A stretch of DNA of 64,000 nucleotides from a bacterium (GTDB taxonomy: Bacteria; Desulfobacterota; Binatia; HRBIN30; CADEER01), in contig JAHBUY010000002.1 in NCBI GenBank assembly GCA_019637795.1, positions 744,001 through 808,000 of the forward strand, read 5' to 3'. The position numbers were made by a program, and so were the translations under genes. How positions within the stretch are numbered: position 1 is the first letter of the stretch; every line of letters begins with the position of its first letter. Below, piece after piece: positions 46,193 through 57,630 of this stretch. The notes beneath the pieces are model-generated. The model searched no databases and was not told the origin of the DNA. It was given only the letters and a program-made list of their open reading frames with translations.

Positions 46193-46994
46193 CGATCCGC
46201 ACCAGCTCGTCGAGCAGCGCCGGCAGCTCGGCCAGCGGGTAGGAGTTCGGGCCGTCGCTGAGAGCGCGGTCCGGATCCTCGTGGGTCTCGAGGAAGACGG
46301 CGTCGACCCCCACCGCCACCGCGGCCCGCGCCAGCGGCCGGATGAACTGGCGCTGGCCGCCCGACGCGCCGCCCTGTCCGCCGGGGAGTTGCACGCTGTG
46401 GCCGGCGTCGTACACCACCGGATATCCGAAGCTCGCCAGCACCGGCAGGCTGCGCATGTCGGCGACCAGGTTGTTGTAGCCGAAGCTGGCGCCGCGCTCG
46501 GTCACCAGCAGGTGCGGGTTGCCGCTCGACGCGACCTTCTCGAGCAGCGGCCCGATGTCCCAGGGGGCGAGAAACTGGCCCTTCTTGACGTTCACCGGCT
46601 TGCCGGCGCGCGCCACGTCGAGCAGGAAGTCGGTCTGACGGCAGAGGAAGGCGGGCGTCTGCAGCAGGTCGGCGACCTCCGCCACCGCGGCCGCCTGGCC
46701 GATCTCGTGCACGTCGGTGACCACCGGCACGCCGATCTCGCGCCGCACCTCGGCGAGAATCCGCAACCCGTCCTCGAGGCCCGGGCCGCGCGGCGAGGTC
46801 AGCGAGGTGCGATTGGCTTTGTCGAAGGACGATTTGTAGACGAACGGCACGCCGCGCCTGGCGCAGATGTCGCGCATCGCCTCGGCGTGCCGCAGGGCGC
46901 TGTCGCGCCCCTCGATGACGCAGGTGCCGCCGATGAACGCCAGCGGCTGCCCGCCGCCGATGCGCACCGCTCCGATCTGGACCTCACGCGTCAT
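46176..46994 (-). CDS. kdsA: 3-deoxy-8-phosphooctulonate (KDO-8-P) synthase
   Basis: 272 residues from ATG 46994 ([20 protein letters not shown]), the usual length. Signatures: [96 protein letters not shown] and [19 protein letters not shown]. It condenses PEP with arabinose-5-phosphate. Presence of CVIEG without the Asn seen in metal-free enzymes suggests the metal-dependent class. First gene of the lipid A operon. Confidence 0.95.
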   Translation of the reverse strand: MTREVQIGAVRIGGGQPLAFIGGTCVIEGRDSALRHAEAMRDICARRGVPFVYKSSFDKANRTSLTSPRGPGLEDGLRILAEVRREIGVPVVTDVHEIGQAAAVAEVADLLQTPAFLCRQTDFLLDVARAGKPVNVKKGQFLAPWDIGPLLEKVASSGNPHLLVTERGASFGYNNLVADMRSLPVLASFGYPVVYDAGHSVQLPGGQGGASGGQRQFIRPLARAAVAVGVDAVFLETHEDPDRALSDGPNSYPLAELPALLDELVRIDAAAP

Positions 46995-47214
46995 CGCCGA
47001 GTAGGGAAACCACAGATGGACCCGGATGGCCACCGATGCGAGCACCGGCGCCGGAGCGACGGGTCGGTCGCACGGAGCCCGACGGGAATCCGATCCGGTG
47101 ACGCCTCGGATCGGGGGGCTGCGGTGGCCCACCGAGGAGCACTACCAGCAGCCGCGGTGAGGGGAGTTGCTGACCGAGCGGGTCGAAGGACCCGGAAAGG
47201 TCTCGAACGACGCC

Positions 47215-47236
47215 GGGGGGAGCAGGCGCTCCCCCC
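47215..47236 (-). terminator. perfect GC hairpin downstream of the secreted-protein gene
   Basis: GGGGGGAGC (47215-47223) and GCTCCCCCC (47228-47236) form a 9-bp perfect stem with loop AGGC, 25 bases past the stop of the minus-strand gene ending at 47261. No T-run follows, so termination may need a factor, but the position is right for insulating this gene from kdsA. Confidence 0.6.
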
Positions 47237-47260
47237 GTGCCGTTCGCCGAAACAGCCGAA

Positions 47261-47851
47261 TTACAGGGTGGCAGCCGCCGAGCCGCCAGTCAGACCGAAG
47301 GTGATCTTCTTGACGCCCTTGGCGCCGCAGGCGGTGCCGATTTCCGTCAGGGTCTGATCGGTCTCCACGTACACGCTCACCGGATTGCCGTTGAACGAGC
47401 CGGCGGTGACACTGCCCGACAGGGCGAAGCTGCCGTGCATCAGATCGCCGGAGAGGCCGCCGGTCTGGGTCGAGAAGGTGATGGTGGAGGCGTTCAGCTT
47501 CGGGCTGCCCTTCGACACCTTCCACTTCACGGACAGCGAGATCGTGCTCGGCTGCGGGCCGAGGAGGTTGGCGCAGTCGTTCGACGTCGTCGTGCCGGTT
47601 CCCTTGGCCTTGAAGCTGACGACATTGGCGCCGTCCATCGTGCCGCCAGTGCAGCCGTCGCCCTTGGCCTTCGCCTTCACCGAACCGGCGCTGGTGCCGC
47701 CGGTGACCAGGGCCGGCTTGAGCTTGATCGACCCGTTGATCGAGCAAGTGCCGACCGTGCCGGTTCCGTCGGCCGGCGGGCCGGCGAGAGCCGTGCCGGC
47801 CATCGCGACCGCTCCACAAACCAATCCGACCACAAAGATGTTGCGCTTCAT
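47261..47851 (-). CDS. secreted protein of unknown function
   Basis: 196 residues from ATG 47851, with a strong ribosome site (AGGGGGACAGGG). Signal peptide MKRNIFVVGLVCGAVAMAGT ALA. The mature part is beta-rich and Gly/Ser/Thr/Lys-rich: GTCSINGSIKLKPALVTGGT, KAKAKGDGCTGGTMDGANVV, FSTQTGGLSGDLMHGSFALS and GVKKITFGLTGG, with four or more Cys. It resembles small exported repeat proteins common in this type of genome. No family named. Open codons upstream to 48274 lack protein character. Confidence 0.7.
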   Translation of the reverse strand: MKRNIFVVGLVCGAVAMAGTALAGPPADGTGTVGTCSINGSIKLKPALVTGGTSAGSVKAKAKGDGCTGGTMDGANVVSFKAKGTGTTTSNDCANLLGPQPSTISLSVKWKVSKGSPKLNASTITFSTQTGGLSGDLMHGSFALSGSVTAGSFNGNPVSVYVETDQTLTEIGTACGAKGVKKITFGLTGGSAAATL

Positions 47852-48122
47852 TCCCTGTCCCCCTTCCGGGTGGAGCCGCGCCCACCCGTGTCTGGCTCTG
47901 CGCGACGGTTTCTGCCGCGCGCCGAGGCGTTTATTGACGACACATCCCAGCGGCCACGTTCCACAACGCGCCGCGTCAGATCGACTATTGAGAGCGAAAG
48001 AGCGAAACCCCCCTAACGCGCATACGGTTGCATGATCCCAGGGGTATCGGCAAGAGAAAAATTGCTGCATCGGCCCGGTTCGAGGCGGTCCGGGCTCCCC
48101 CTGCGGACCCCGGACGGCTTCC

Positions 48123-50072
48123 GTGCGCGATCTGGCGGCGGCCGAGGCGGAGGTACCCCGCGGACCGGCTCCGCGGCCGCCGTCCGCGCCGCTCGAGCGC
48201 GACGCCGGAACGGGAATTGACAAACCCCCCGCGGACGGCGATGCGGGAGACCTTTCCGGCCGGCGGAGCGACATTCATCTCGTGCCCGATCCCAACCCCA
48301 CCGAACCTGGGTCGCCCGTCGCGGACGTCGCCACGCTGCTCGAGCAGCACCGCTACGACGACGCGCTCGCCCTCCTCGATCGCGCCATCGCCGAGGGCCC
48401 GAAGGACCCCGGCCTGCTCGAGCGCAAGCTGGCGCTGCTCTATGAGCTGGGGCGCCTGCACGATGCGATGGCCGTGGGCCGGGAGCTCGCCCGGCGCGAT
48501 CCGTCGGGCGAGTGGCTGGTGCGGCTGGCGCGGATGCATGCCCGCTGCCACGACGACTTCGGCGCCGCCGACCTGCTCGCCGCATCGCTGCAGCGCCAGC
48601 CCGTTCCCTTCGATCGCGCGCTCTTCGCCGCCGGCAACTTCGCCTCGACCGAGCGCTACGACGACGGGCTGGCGGCGCTCCACGATGCCGTCCGCGCCCC
48701 CGGCGTCGCGGCGGAGCAGCGGCTGTTCGCGGCGCAGCAGTTCATCGCCCTCGGCGACCTGGCGGCGGCCGAGGAGCAATTGCAGCTCGCCGCTGCTGTC
48801 CAGGCGGGCGAGGCTCGCCTGCAGCAGGCGCGCCTCTGCCTGTGGCGTAACGAGGTCGCCGCCGCCGCGGCGATGGTGACCGATCTCGTCGCCGGTCCGC
48901 GGCCGCCAGCGACGGCCCTGGTGATCCGCGGCGTCGCTCGCCTGCGGCATGGCGATCTCGCCGCGGCCGAGGCCGATTTCAGCGCCGCCATCGCGGCCGA
49001 TCCGGCCGAGCCGACGGCCTGGTGCTGGCGGGCCGAGACGCGACTGCGCGCCGGCGTTGCGGGCGAGGCGCTCGCCGATGCCACGTACGCCACCGATCTG
49101 CCCTCCTCGTTCGATCCCTTCGTGGTCAATCTCCTGCGCGTGCTCGCCAACATCGAGCACGAACGGGTGCCGCACATCGCGCCCTTCGTGCTCGAACCGC
49201 TGCGCGAGGGGCTGATCCGGCTCTGCCCCGGCTGCGAGCCGGCGCTCGGTCGCGGCGACCCGCGCGAGATCGCGGCGCTGATATGGACGGCGCTCGATCG
49301 CCTGGGCGGCAATCGCAGCCCCACGCCGACGATGATCGAAGCCGACGGCAGCCTGTCGCGGCTCCGGCTCCGCGCCTCGCCCCGCTGGCGCGCTTCGTGG
49401 GCGCTGGCGACCATCCAGACCGCCGGCGTCGACGAGGCGCGGCGGCGGCTCGACGCGGTGGTCGCCGACAGCCCGGGCTCGCCGATCGCCCTCTGCTATC
49501 GCGGCGAGCTCGACCTGTACCTGGGCGACTATGCCGCCGCCGGCGGCTTCTTTCGCCGCGCCATCGCGGCCGACGAGACGACCCGCTGGGCGTACATCGG
49601 GTCGATGGCGGTGGCCCTCTTCACCGAGGGACCGGAGGCCGCGATCGCGCTCTGGGAGCGGGCGCTGCCCTTGGCCCAGAGCCCGGGGCCGACGCTGTTC
49701 GGCTATCGCGGCGAAGCCTACCGGCGCGCCGGTCAGCTCGACCTCGCCGTCGCCGAGTTGGAGCACTCGGTGCGCACCAGTCCGACGCGGATCGGGTCGT
49801 GGCTGAACCTCGGCCTGGCGCACCTCGCGGCGGGATCGGTCGCCGGGCTGCACGCGGCGCTCGACGAGGTGAAGCGCCGCGCCCCCGGCTTCGTGACCGA
49901 CGCCGCCGGCGAGCTGGCGATCCCGGTGTGGCGCGCGGATCCACTGCCGGCCGATGCGGCGGCCGCGCTCTGCGAACACATGCTGGCGATGCTGCGCGGC
50001 AATCGCGGCTCGACCTACGTGTCGTATTTCACGCGCGCCGGCGCCCTGCGCTTCGTGCCGCGCACGGACTGA
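48123..50072 (+). CDS. TPR-repeat protein
   Basis: 649 residues from GTG 48123 (exact start uncertain; the first about 60 residues are Pro/Asp-rich and poorly conserved in type). From about residue 65 onward there are repeated helix pairs of TPR type: VATLLEQHRYDDALALLDRA, LALLYELGRLHDAMAVGREL, RLRHGDLAAAEADFSAAIAA, CYRGELDLYLGDYAAAGGFF RRAIAADETTRW and YRRAGQLDLAVAELEHSVRT. A middle region (residues 330-400) departs from the repeat. No signal peptide or membrane segment, so a cytoplasmic scaffold or regulator. It separates the two KDO gene blocks and is on the opposite strand. Confidence 0.7.
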   Translation: MRDLAAAEAEVPRGPAPRPPSAPLERDAGTGIDKPPADGDAGDLSGRRSDIHLVPDPNPTEPGSPVADVATLLEQHRYDDALALLDRAIAEGPKDPGLLERKLALLYELGRLHDAMAVGRELARRDPSGEWLVRLARMHARCHDDFGAADLLAASLQRQPVPFDRALFAAGNFASTERYDDGLAALHDAVRAPGVAAEQRLFAAQQFIALGDLAAAEEQLQLAAAVQAGEARLQQARLCLWRNEVAAAAAMVTDLVAGPRPPATALVIRGVARLRHGDLAAAEADFSAAIAADPAEPTAWCWRAETRLRAGVAGEALADATYATDLPSSFDPFVVNLLRVLANIEHERVPHIAPFVLEPLREGLIRLCPGCEPALGRGDPREIAALIWTALDRLGGNRSPTPTMIEADGSLSRLRLRASPRWRASWALATIQTAGVDEARRRLDAVVADSPGSPIALCYRGELDLYLGDYAAAGGFFRRAIAADETTRWAYIGSMAVALFTEGPEAAIALWERALPLAQSPGPTLFGYRGEAYRRAGQLDLAVAELEHSVRTSPTRIGSWLNLGLAHLAAGSVAGLHAALDEVKRRAPGFVTDAAGELAIPVWRADPLPADAAAALCEHMLAMLRGNRGSTYVSYFTRAGALRFVPRTD

Positions 50073-50087
50073 CCGCCGGGCGACCCG

Positions 50088-51161
50088 TCAGCCGCGCCAG
50101 CCGGCGCGCAGGCCCCACAGGGCGAGGCCGCCGCTGCCGACGCTGACGAGCGCATAGACGCCGATCGCCAGCCAGAAGGTCGCCGGCTCCTGGGCGCGGG
50201 AGACCGGGCGCTGCTGCGTCACGCGCGGCGCCGGCAACCACGTCGCGCCGCGCTCGACGCCGCGTCGCACCATCCAGCCCGCCCCGGCGCTGAGGGCGAG
50301 GAGCAGGGCGACCGCCAGAAGGAGCGCCGTCCGCTGCCGCGCGGCGTCGTGATGCGGCCGCGGGGCCGCGCCGGCCGTCGCCGCCGGCCCGCCATCGCCG
50401 TACTCGTACTCGGGCGGTCCGAGCTCGCTCTTGATGCGCGCGATGATCGCATCGCGGCGGCCCCGCGCCCAGGCTGGGTAGCGCTGCCAGCGCTCGGGGG
50501 AGGCGAAGTAGACGACGTGGTGGGCGCGGCCGGTCAGCATCTCGCCGTCGATGTCGATCCGCCGCCAGACGCCCCAGTGGCGCTCCTCGTAGTACAGGCC
50601 GTCGCGGCCGCGATGGCCGACGCGCCAGCCGCGCGGCGGGCGGGCGGGCGCGTTGCCCGGCGCCGGCGCCGTCGGTGCGGCGGTGGCGCGCGGCCGGCGT
50701 CCGACCCCGAGCTCGGCGCGCACCGCGCGCGAGCCGAGCGCCGCCAGGACGAACGCGCAGACCACGATGATCGGCAGACTGTGGTGGTTGGGTTCCGACG
50801 CCAGCACGGTCGTCTCGACCCCGGCGGGCGAGCGGTGGGTCGTCGTCGCGTCGCGCGCCGTCAGCAGCTCGTACGCGTTCGCCAGCATCAGCGCGACCAG
50901 CAGCGCGACGACGCCGTACCACGCCCAGGTCCGCCGCCCGAGCAATCCGATGCCGGCCGCGAGCGCCGCCGGCGGCGCCACCACGACGGCGAGGAAGCCG
51001 AGCACGTCCGTCGAGGCCGTGCCGTAGCTGCCGGCCAGGATCATCAGGAGCGAGATGACGCTGATCGGAACGAGCAGCGCGCTCGCCCCGATGATGGTCC
51101 ACGCCAGCCCGCTGACGAACGCGGAACGCGGCGGCGGCGGGTCGGACGGCCCCGGGATCAC
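50088..51161 (-). CDS. multi-pass membrane protein of unknown function
   Basis: 357 residues from GTG 51161. Hydrophobic segments: about 15-45 (GLAWTIIGASALLVPISVIS onward), 50-75, 80-100 (WYGVVALLVALMLANAYELL), 125-145, then a soluble domain (residues about 165-280, RDGLYYEERHWGVWRRIDID) and two more helices (TALLLAVALLLALSAGAG; FWLAIGVYALVSVGSGGLAL). It follows pyrG by 87 bases on the same strand and may be co-transcribed. No family recognised. Confidence 0.6.
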   Translation of the reverse strand: MIPGPSDPPPPRSAFVSGLAWTIIGASALLVPISVISLLMILAGSYGTASTDVLGFLAVVVAPPAALAAGIGLLGRRTWAWYGVVALLVALMLANAYELLTARDATTTHRSPAGVETTVLASEPNHHSLPIIVVCAFVLAALGSRAVRAELGVGRRPRATAAPTAPAPGNAPARPPRGWRVGHRGRDGLYYEERHWGVWRRIDIDGEMLTGRAHHVVYFASPERWQRYPAWARGRRDAIIARIKSELGPPEYEYGDGGPAATAGAAPRPHHDAARQRTALLLAVALLLALSAGAGWMVRRGVERGATWLPAPRVTQQRPVSRAQEPATFWLAIGVYALVSVGSGGLALWGLRAGWRG

Positions 51162-51248
51162 GCGCGCCGTGCGCTCACGGCCGGGAGCGCGGATGCGTCA
51201 ACCGCCTCGCGCGGTGGTCATCGGCGGCCATCCGCTCGATCGCCGGGA

Positions 51249-53655
<2,407 letters not shown>

Positions 53656-53663
53656 GTGAGTCA

Positions 53664-53688
53664 CGCGTGATCCAGAACGAATCACGCG
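53664..53688. promoter_or_regulatory. 8-bp inverted repeat in the kdsB leader (possible operator)
   Basis: CGCGTGAT (53664-53671) and ATCACGCG (53681-53688) are perfect inverted arms 9 bases apart. They lie between the promoter-like -10 box and the kdsB start, so a dimeric repressor or an RNA hairpin in the leader is possible. Confidence 0.4.
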
Positions 53689-53694
53689 GCGCGG

Positions 53695-53722
53695 ACCATA
53701 CCAGCAATCAGGGGCAAGTCAA
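53695..53722 (-). promoter_or_regulatory. sigma-70-like promoter for kdsB-pyrG
   Basis: On the minus strand TTGACT (53722-53717), a 16-base spacer, then TATGGT (53700-53695). The predicted transcript start is near 53688, about 33 bases before the kdsB ATG. This is one of the best -35/-10 pairs I noticed in this GC-rich window, but it is untested. Confidence 0.5.
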
Positions 53723-54071
53723 AGTTGGCGGACCGAGGCGACGCGAGTCCAGGCAAGCGGGGGGCGACGCCGCGGAACGGACGCGCGGTGCCGCGCCGCG
53801 ACCTGCCTCTCGTGCCACGCGCATCGCGAGCGGGGATGAGACGACAACGGCAGCGGGCGGCTGTACGCCCGCGCGGACACGCTGTGCGGTATTCCGCTCA
53901 CGCGCGGCGTTGGCGACTCGGAGATGAGCCCGCGCGGCCGCGGAGTCGCACGGCGCCGCGCCGGCATGCGCGTTGCTCGACGGCGCGTGGATGGGTTTGA
54001 CAGCCAGGTTTCGATGTGGCGACAGAGCACCGCGCGACACGCGGCATCGCCTTCGCGCACTGCCGGGTTCC
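53723..54071. other. 349-bp divergent intergenic region
   Basis: No gene seen between the kdsB promoter and the flavoprotein start. The open frames on both strands are Arg/Ala-rich and continue as shadows of the flavoprotein gene. The stretch near 54000 (TTTGACAGCCAGGTTTCGAT) might include a -35-like TTGACA for the plus-strand operon, but no matching -10 was convincing. Confidence 0.35.
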
Positions 54072-55184
54072 ATGTCTACTGACCACGCCGACCAGGGGGA
54101 TCGAACGGATTTCGACGTCGTCATCGTCGGTGGAGGACCGGCTGGCTCGGCCGCGGCGATCCAGCTCGCCACCCTCGGTTTCGCCGAGCGCGTGCTGCTG
54201 CTCGATCGAGCCGTATTCCCGCGCCACAAGCTGTGCGGGGGAGGCGTGGTGCGCGAGGCTGATCGGCTGTTGGGCGTGCTCGGCGTTCGCGCCGACGTAC
54301 CCTCGGTCTCCATCGACACGGTGCGCTTCGAGTACCCGGGCGGGTGCGCCGTGCGGCACAGCCCGCGCATGTTTCGCGTCGTCCGCCGCGAGGAGCTCGA
54401 CCACGCGCTGCTCGCCGCCGCGGCGGCGCGCGGCGTCGCGATTCGCCAAGGCGTGCGGGTGACGCAGGTCCAGCGCGCCCCCGGCGGCATCGCCGTCGCC
54501 ACGGAGCATGACGTCCAGACCTGCCGGGTGCTGATCGGCGCCGACGGCGCCAACAGCCTGGTGCGCAGGTCGCTGGTCGGCGGCCGGCAGCCACGCTTCG
54601 TCGCCCTCGAAGTTCTCACGCCGATGCCCGCGTCGTCCGCGACCGCGACAGGCCAGCCGGGGATGGCCGTCTTCGATTTTCGCCCGGCTGCCCGCGGCCT
54701 CCGCGGCTACCGCTGGGACTTTCCGTCCGTGCGCGCCGGCGAGCCGCTGATGAACCGGGGCCTGGGTGGCGCGCGCTGGGACCGCGCCAGCTCGCTGCGC
54801 GATCTGTTCGCCGGCGAGCTCGACCGCCAGGGCGTCGGCTTCGATCCCGACGCGATCGAGGGCGCCACCGCGCCGCTCTACGATCCCGCCGTCGCCCAGA
54901 GCGCCCCGCACGTCCTGCTCGCCGGCGATGCCGTCGGCATCGACCCCTGGTTCGGCGAGGGCATCTCGGCCGCCATCGGCACCGGCATCCTCGCCGCCCA
55001 CGCCGCCGCCGACGCTTTCGCGCGCGACGACTTCAGCTTCCCCAACCACCGCCGCCGCATCCGCGACAGCGCCGTCGGCTGGATGCTGCGCCGCAACCGC
55101 GCCACGGCGCGCGCCTTCTATCGCGCCGCGCCCCACGCCGGCGGCCTCGCCCCGTGGCTCGGCAGCGGGGAGCATGCGGCATGA
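54072..55184 (+). CDS. FAD-dependent oxidoreductase, geranylgeranyl-reductase type
   Basis: 370 residues from ATG 54072. FAD-binding N-terminus: FDVVIVGGGPAGSAAAIQLA, then LLDRAVFPRHKLCGGGVV (the RxxFPRxKxCGG motif of the GGR/PHBH group), VLIGADGANSLVRRSLVG and the distal FAD motif VLLAGDAVGIDPWFGEGISA AIGTG. GGR-type enzymes saturate prenyl chains or act as flavin hydroxylases; the lack of extra halogenase motifs argues against a tryptophan halogenase. Its stop overlaps the next gene's ATG (ATGA, 55181-55184). First gene of a four-gene operon. Confidence 0.85.
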   Translation: MSTDHADQGDRTDFDVVIVGGGPAGSAAAIQLATLGFAERVLLLDRAVFPRHKLCGGGVVREADRLLGVLGVRADVPSVSIDTVRFEYPGGCAVRHSPRMFRVVRREELDHALLAAAAARGVAIRQGVRVTQVQRAPGGIAVATEHDVQTCRVLIGADGANSLVRRSLVGGRQPRFVALEVLTPMPASSATATGQPGMAVFDFRPAARGLRGYRWDFPSVRAGEPLMNRGLGGARWDRASSLRDLFAGELDRQGVGFDPDAIEGATAPLYDPAVAQSAPHVLLAGDAVGIDPWFGEGISAAIGTGILAAHAAADAFARDDFSFPNHRRRIRDSAVGWMLRRNRATARAFYRAAPHAGGLAPWLGSGEHAA

Positions 55185-56974
55185 GCGACGAGAAACCACT
55201 GGTTCTGTTCGACGTCCTCGGGACGCTCGGCTGCATCAGTCGCTGCCCACGCGGTGGGGCGCCGAGACTGAACCTCTTCCCGGGGATGCGGGAGTCGCTC
55301 GCGCGGTTGGCGACGCGCGCTCGCCTCGAGGCGCTGCCGGTCGCGAACGAGGCCACAACGGACGAGGTCGACGTCCTGCTGCGTGGCGCCGGATTGAACG
55401 AGCTGATGACGCCGTGCCCCGCTCAGCTTCCGCTCGCCTCGGACACGCACTTCGAGGTCGTCGCGAGGGAAGCCAAGGTCTATGTCAGCGCGAGTCCCCA
55501 GCGGCGCGCCGAAGCAGCGAAGGCCGGTCTGGTCGTGGCGCCACATCCCGATCTCGCGGCGAGCGTTCTCGACGGAGACGTCCTCGTGTACGCGAAGATC
55601 AGCAGTGACGCGGCGCTCCCGGATCTCCTCGCCCTGCAACTTCCCCTGCTGCCATTGCACGCTGACCGGAACGAGCGTGCATCACTGCTGTTTGGGGTCG
55701 GGCCCTATGAACCGCTGAGCCGATGTGACGGCGTGACCATGCTCGAGGGAACCAGTGTCGACACCGACGCGCTGTACTTTCTCGCGCACGCGGACGCCGA
55801 GGGTCGCGACGCGGAATTCGATTGGGCGAAACAGCGCGCCCACTTCTTCGAGCGAACGCGGCGCGGTGCCGTCTTCGCGGTGCGCTCCCCCGGTCTTCTG
55901 GCGGAGGACTTGCCGGCGCCGTCGTGCCACACGCTGCTCATGGAGCTCCAACCGCGTCTTGCCGAGAGATGCGCGCGGCCGTTTCGAGCCTGGCGAGGGG
56001 GGACGGCCCTGAGTCCGAGGGAGCGCACGCACCTGGAGACGTTGGACGAAGTCCTCCTGCGCCGGTGTCTCACGCCCTGGTGGCACGAGCTGGGCGCCTT
56101 GCCCGACGAGACGGATGGCGTCCAGAGCCGGCACGTTCTGCACGCTGACAATCCGCGGGTCGTTTCAGCACTGGCGACCCTTTTGCGGCGCACGTGTGGT
56201 GCCAGCAATGTGTGGTGCGAGAGTGCTCGCGATCTCGGGCGCGTGTTCGAGAACGTGGTCGCGGAGCTGCCCGCCGCGGCCGATTCGCCGTTCAAGGACG
56301 AGGTGGTCGTGCTGAGCGCCCATCTCGATTCGATCGCCAACAACAGCGACTGCGGACGCGATCGGGCCCCAGGGGTCGACGACGACGCGAGCGGCATCGC
56401 GGGGGTGCTGGCCGCGGCCGAGGTGCTCGGCGCGATGCCCGGTCGCCGACTCCGCACGATTCGATTCGTGCTGTTCAACGCGGAAGAGCTCTACATGCGG
56501 GGCAGCACCGCCTACGCTCGCTGTCACGCCGCCGATCCCGCGCAGATCGTGGCCGTCATTCAGCTCGACATGATCGGCGGCCGCATCGACGACTGCCCGA
56601 GCGAGTGTGTCGAGATCCACTCGCTGCCCGGTGACGGCGGCGGCGGATTGGGCGACGAGACCGTGCGCATCGCGGATCTCGTCGAACAGGCGTTCGCGGA
56701 GTTGCTGGGCGCGCGGCTTCGGACGCGGCGCTGTCCGACGCCCGAAACCAGGAACGAGCAGACCACCGATCAGACGGACACCATCTCGTTCCTCGCCGAG
56801 TGCATCCCGGCGTGCTGGGTCTGCGAGGACATGCACGACGGCTGTACGTCGAAGATCCGCAACCGCGCCATGCACACCACCAGGGACCTACACGTCAATT
56901 GCGCCTACGCCGCGGACATCGCTCGCGCTGCGGCGGGTGCGGTGTGGCTGCGCGCGAATGCGCCACAACCATGA
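55181..56974 (+). CDS. HAD-like domain fused to an M28-family zinc peptidase
   Basis: 597 residues from ATG 55181, translationally coupled to the flavoprotein. The N-terminal part looks HAD-like: LVLFDVLGTLGCISRC (a D-x-x-G-T motif), LFPGMRESLARLATRARLEA and VYVSASPQRRAEAAKAGLVV. Residues about 150-330 are unassigned. The C-terminal part is M28: DEVVVLSAHLDSIANNSDCG (His about 380), GVDDDASGIAGVLAAAEVLG (Asp about 400), VLFNAEELYMRGSTAY (Glu pair about 433), IQLDMIGGRID (Asp about 463) and a late His near MHTTRDLHVN. All metal-ligand positions appear present. No signal peptide, so a cytoplasmic aminopeptidase or amidohydrolase. I know of no described HAD-M28 fusion. Confidence 0.8.
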   Translation: MSDEKPLVLFDVLGTLGCISRCPRGGAPRLNLFPGMRESLARLATRARLEALPVANEATTDEVDVLLRGAGLNELMTPCPAQLPLASDTHFEVVAREAKVYVSASPQRRAEAAKAGLVVAPHPDLAASVLDGDVLVYAKISSDAALPDLLALQLPLLPLHADRNERASLLFGVGPYEPLSRCDGVTMLEGTSVDTDALYFLAHADAEGRDAEFDWAKQRAHFFERTRRGAVFAVRSPGLLAEDLPAPSCHTLLMELQPRLAERCARPFRAWRGGTALSPRERTHLETLDEVLLRRCLTPWWHELGALPDETDGVQSRHVLHADNPRVVSALATLLRRTCGASNVWCESARDLGRVFENVVAELPAAADSPFKDEVVVLSAHLDSIANNSDCGRDRAPGVDDDASGIAGVLAAAEVLGAMPGRRLRTIRFVLFNAEELYMRGSTAYARCHAADPAQIVAVIQLDMIGGRIDDCPSECVEIHSLPGDGGGGLGDETVRIADLVEQAFAELLGARLRTRRCPTPETRNEQTTDQTDTISFLAECIPACWVCEDMHDGCTSKIRNRAMHTTRDLHVNCAYAADIARAAAGAVWLRANAPQP

Positions 56975-56984
56975 GGAGGACGAT

Positions 56985-57617
56985 GTGCCGTATCGGAACG
57001 GAAACTTCATGAAGTTCATCGCGGATTTTCTCTTGGACGAGAAATTCCGTTTCGCGGTGCTCTATCAGGAGGAAACCGCGATGGGGGATCGTGAGCTGTC
57101 GACTCCTCAGCGGTTGGCGATCCGCCGGTTGAGCGCCGACGATATCGTCAAGTGCCTCCAAGAGGAACTGAAGGGTTTCGAGACCGCGTGGAGGACGCCG
57201 CTGGAGACGCTGCAGCGGGAGGTACACCTCGATCCCGCCCCCAAATGTGAGGGCGCGGTGGCGGCGGCCGGCGCGACGGTGGAGTCAGCGGCGGCCTACA
57301 CCCAGGACCAGACGTTCTTTCTCGATCCTCCGCTGACCGTGGCCCCGAATCAGGAGATCACCCTGAAGGGACTCAACTTCGGGCCCGAGGCCTGGATCTG
57401 TTTCGCGCTCTGTCCGGGCGAACACGAGGCCGACAAGCAGGTCGTCAAGGCGAAGGAGGTGAGCGTCGACGCCGACCTCTATCAACACGTGCGGGTTGCG
57501 GTGCCGGCGTTGCCGTCTGGAACGACATGGATGCTGTACGGAGGCTACCGCGACCATGCGACGCTGCAGGAATTCGTGGACGAGACGCATAAGCGGGGCA
57601 AAGTCACGATCGCGTGA
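56985..57617 (+). CDS. small unknown protein, third gene of the flavoprotein operon
   Basis: 210 residues from GTG 56985, chosen because GAGGAGGA ends 5 bases upstream; an ATG at 57009 is an alternative. The N-terminal about 70 residues (FMKFIADFLLDEKFRFAVLY ... LSTPQRLAIRRLSADDIVKC LQEEL) are helical and recall LigA-type or leader-like small domains. The C-terminal about 110 residues (PLTVAPNQEITLKGLNFGPE AWICFALC ... HVRVAVPALPSGTTWMLYGG) look like an Ig/IPT-type beta sandwich. Ten bases separate it from the M28 fusion gene. Function unknown; a precursor, carrier or binding partner of the operon enzymes is possible. Confidence 0.55.
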   Translation: MPYRNGNFMKFIADFLLDEKFRFAVLYQEETAMGDRELSTPQRLAIRRLSADDIVKCLQEELKGFETAWRTPLETLQREVHLDPAPKCEGAVAAAGATVESAAAYTQDQTFFLDPPLTVAPNQEITLKGLNFGPEAWICFALCPGEHEADKQVVKAKEVSVDADLYQHVRVAVPALPSGTTWMLYGGYRDHATLQEFVDETHKRGKVTIA

Positions 57618-57630
57618 TCGTCACCTAGAG

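Noticed and set aside
54072..55184. Flavin-dependent tryptophan halogenase
   Set aside because: The GGGPAG, FPRHKLCGG and GDAVGIDPWFGEGI pattern fits the geranylgeranyl-reductase group; the WxWxIP halogenase motif is not present.
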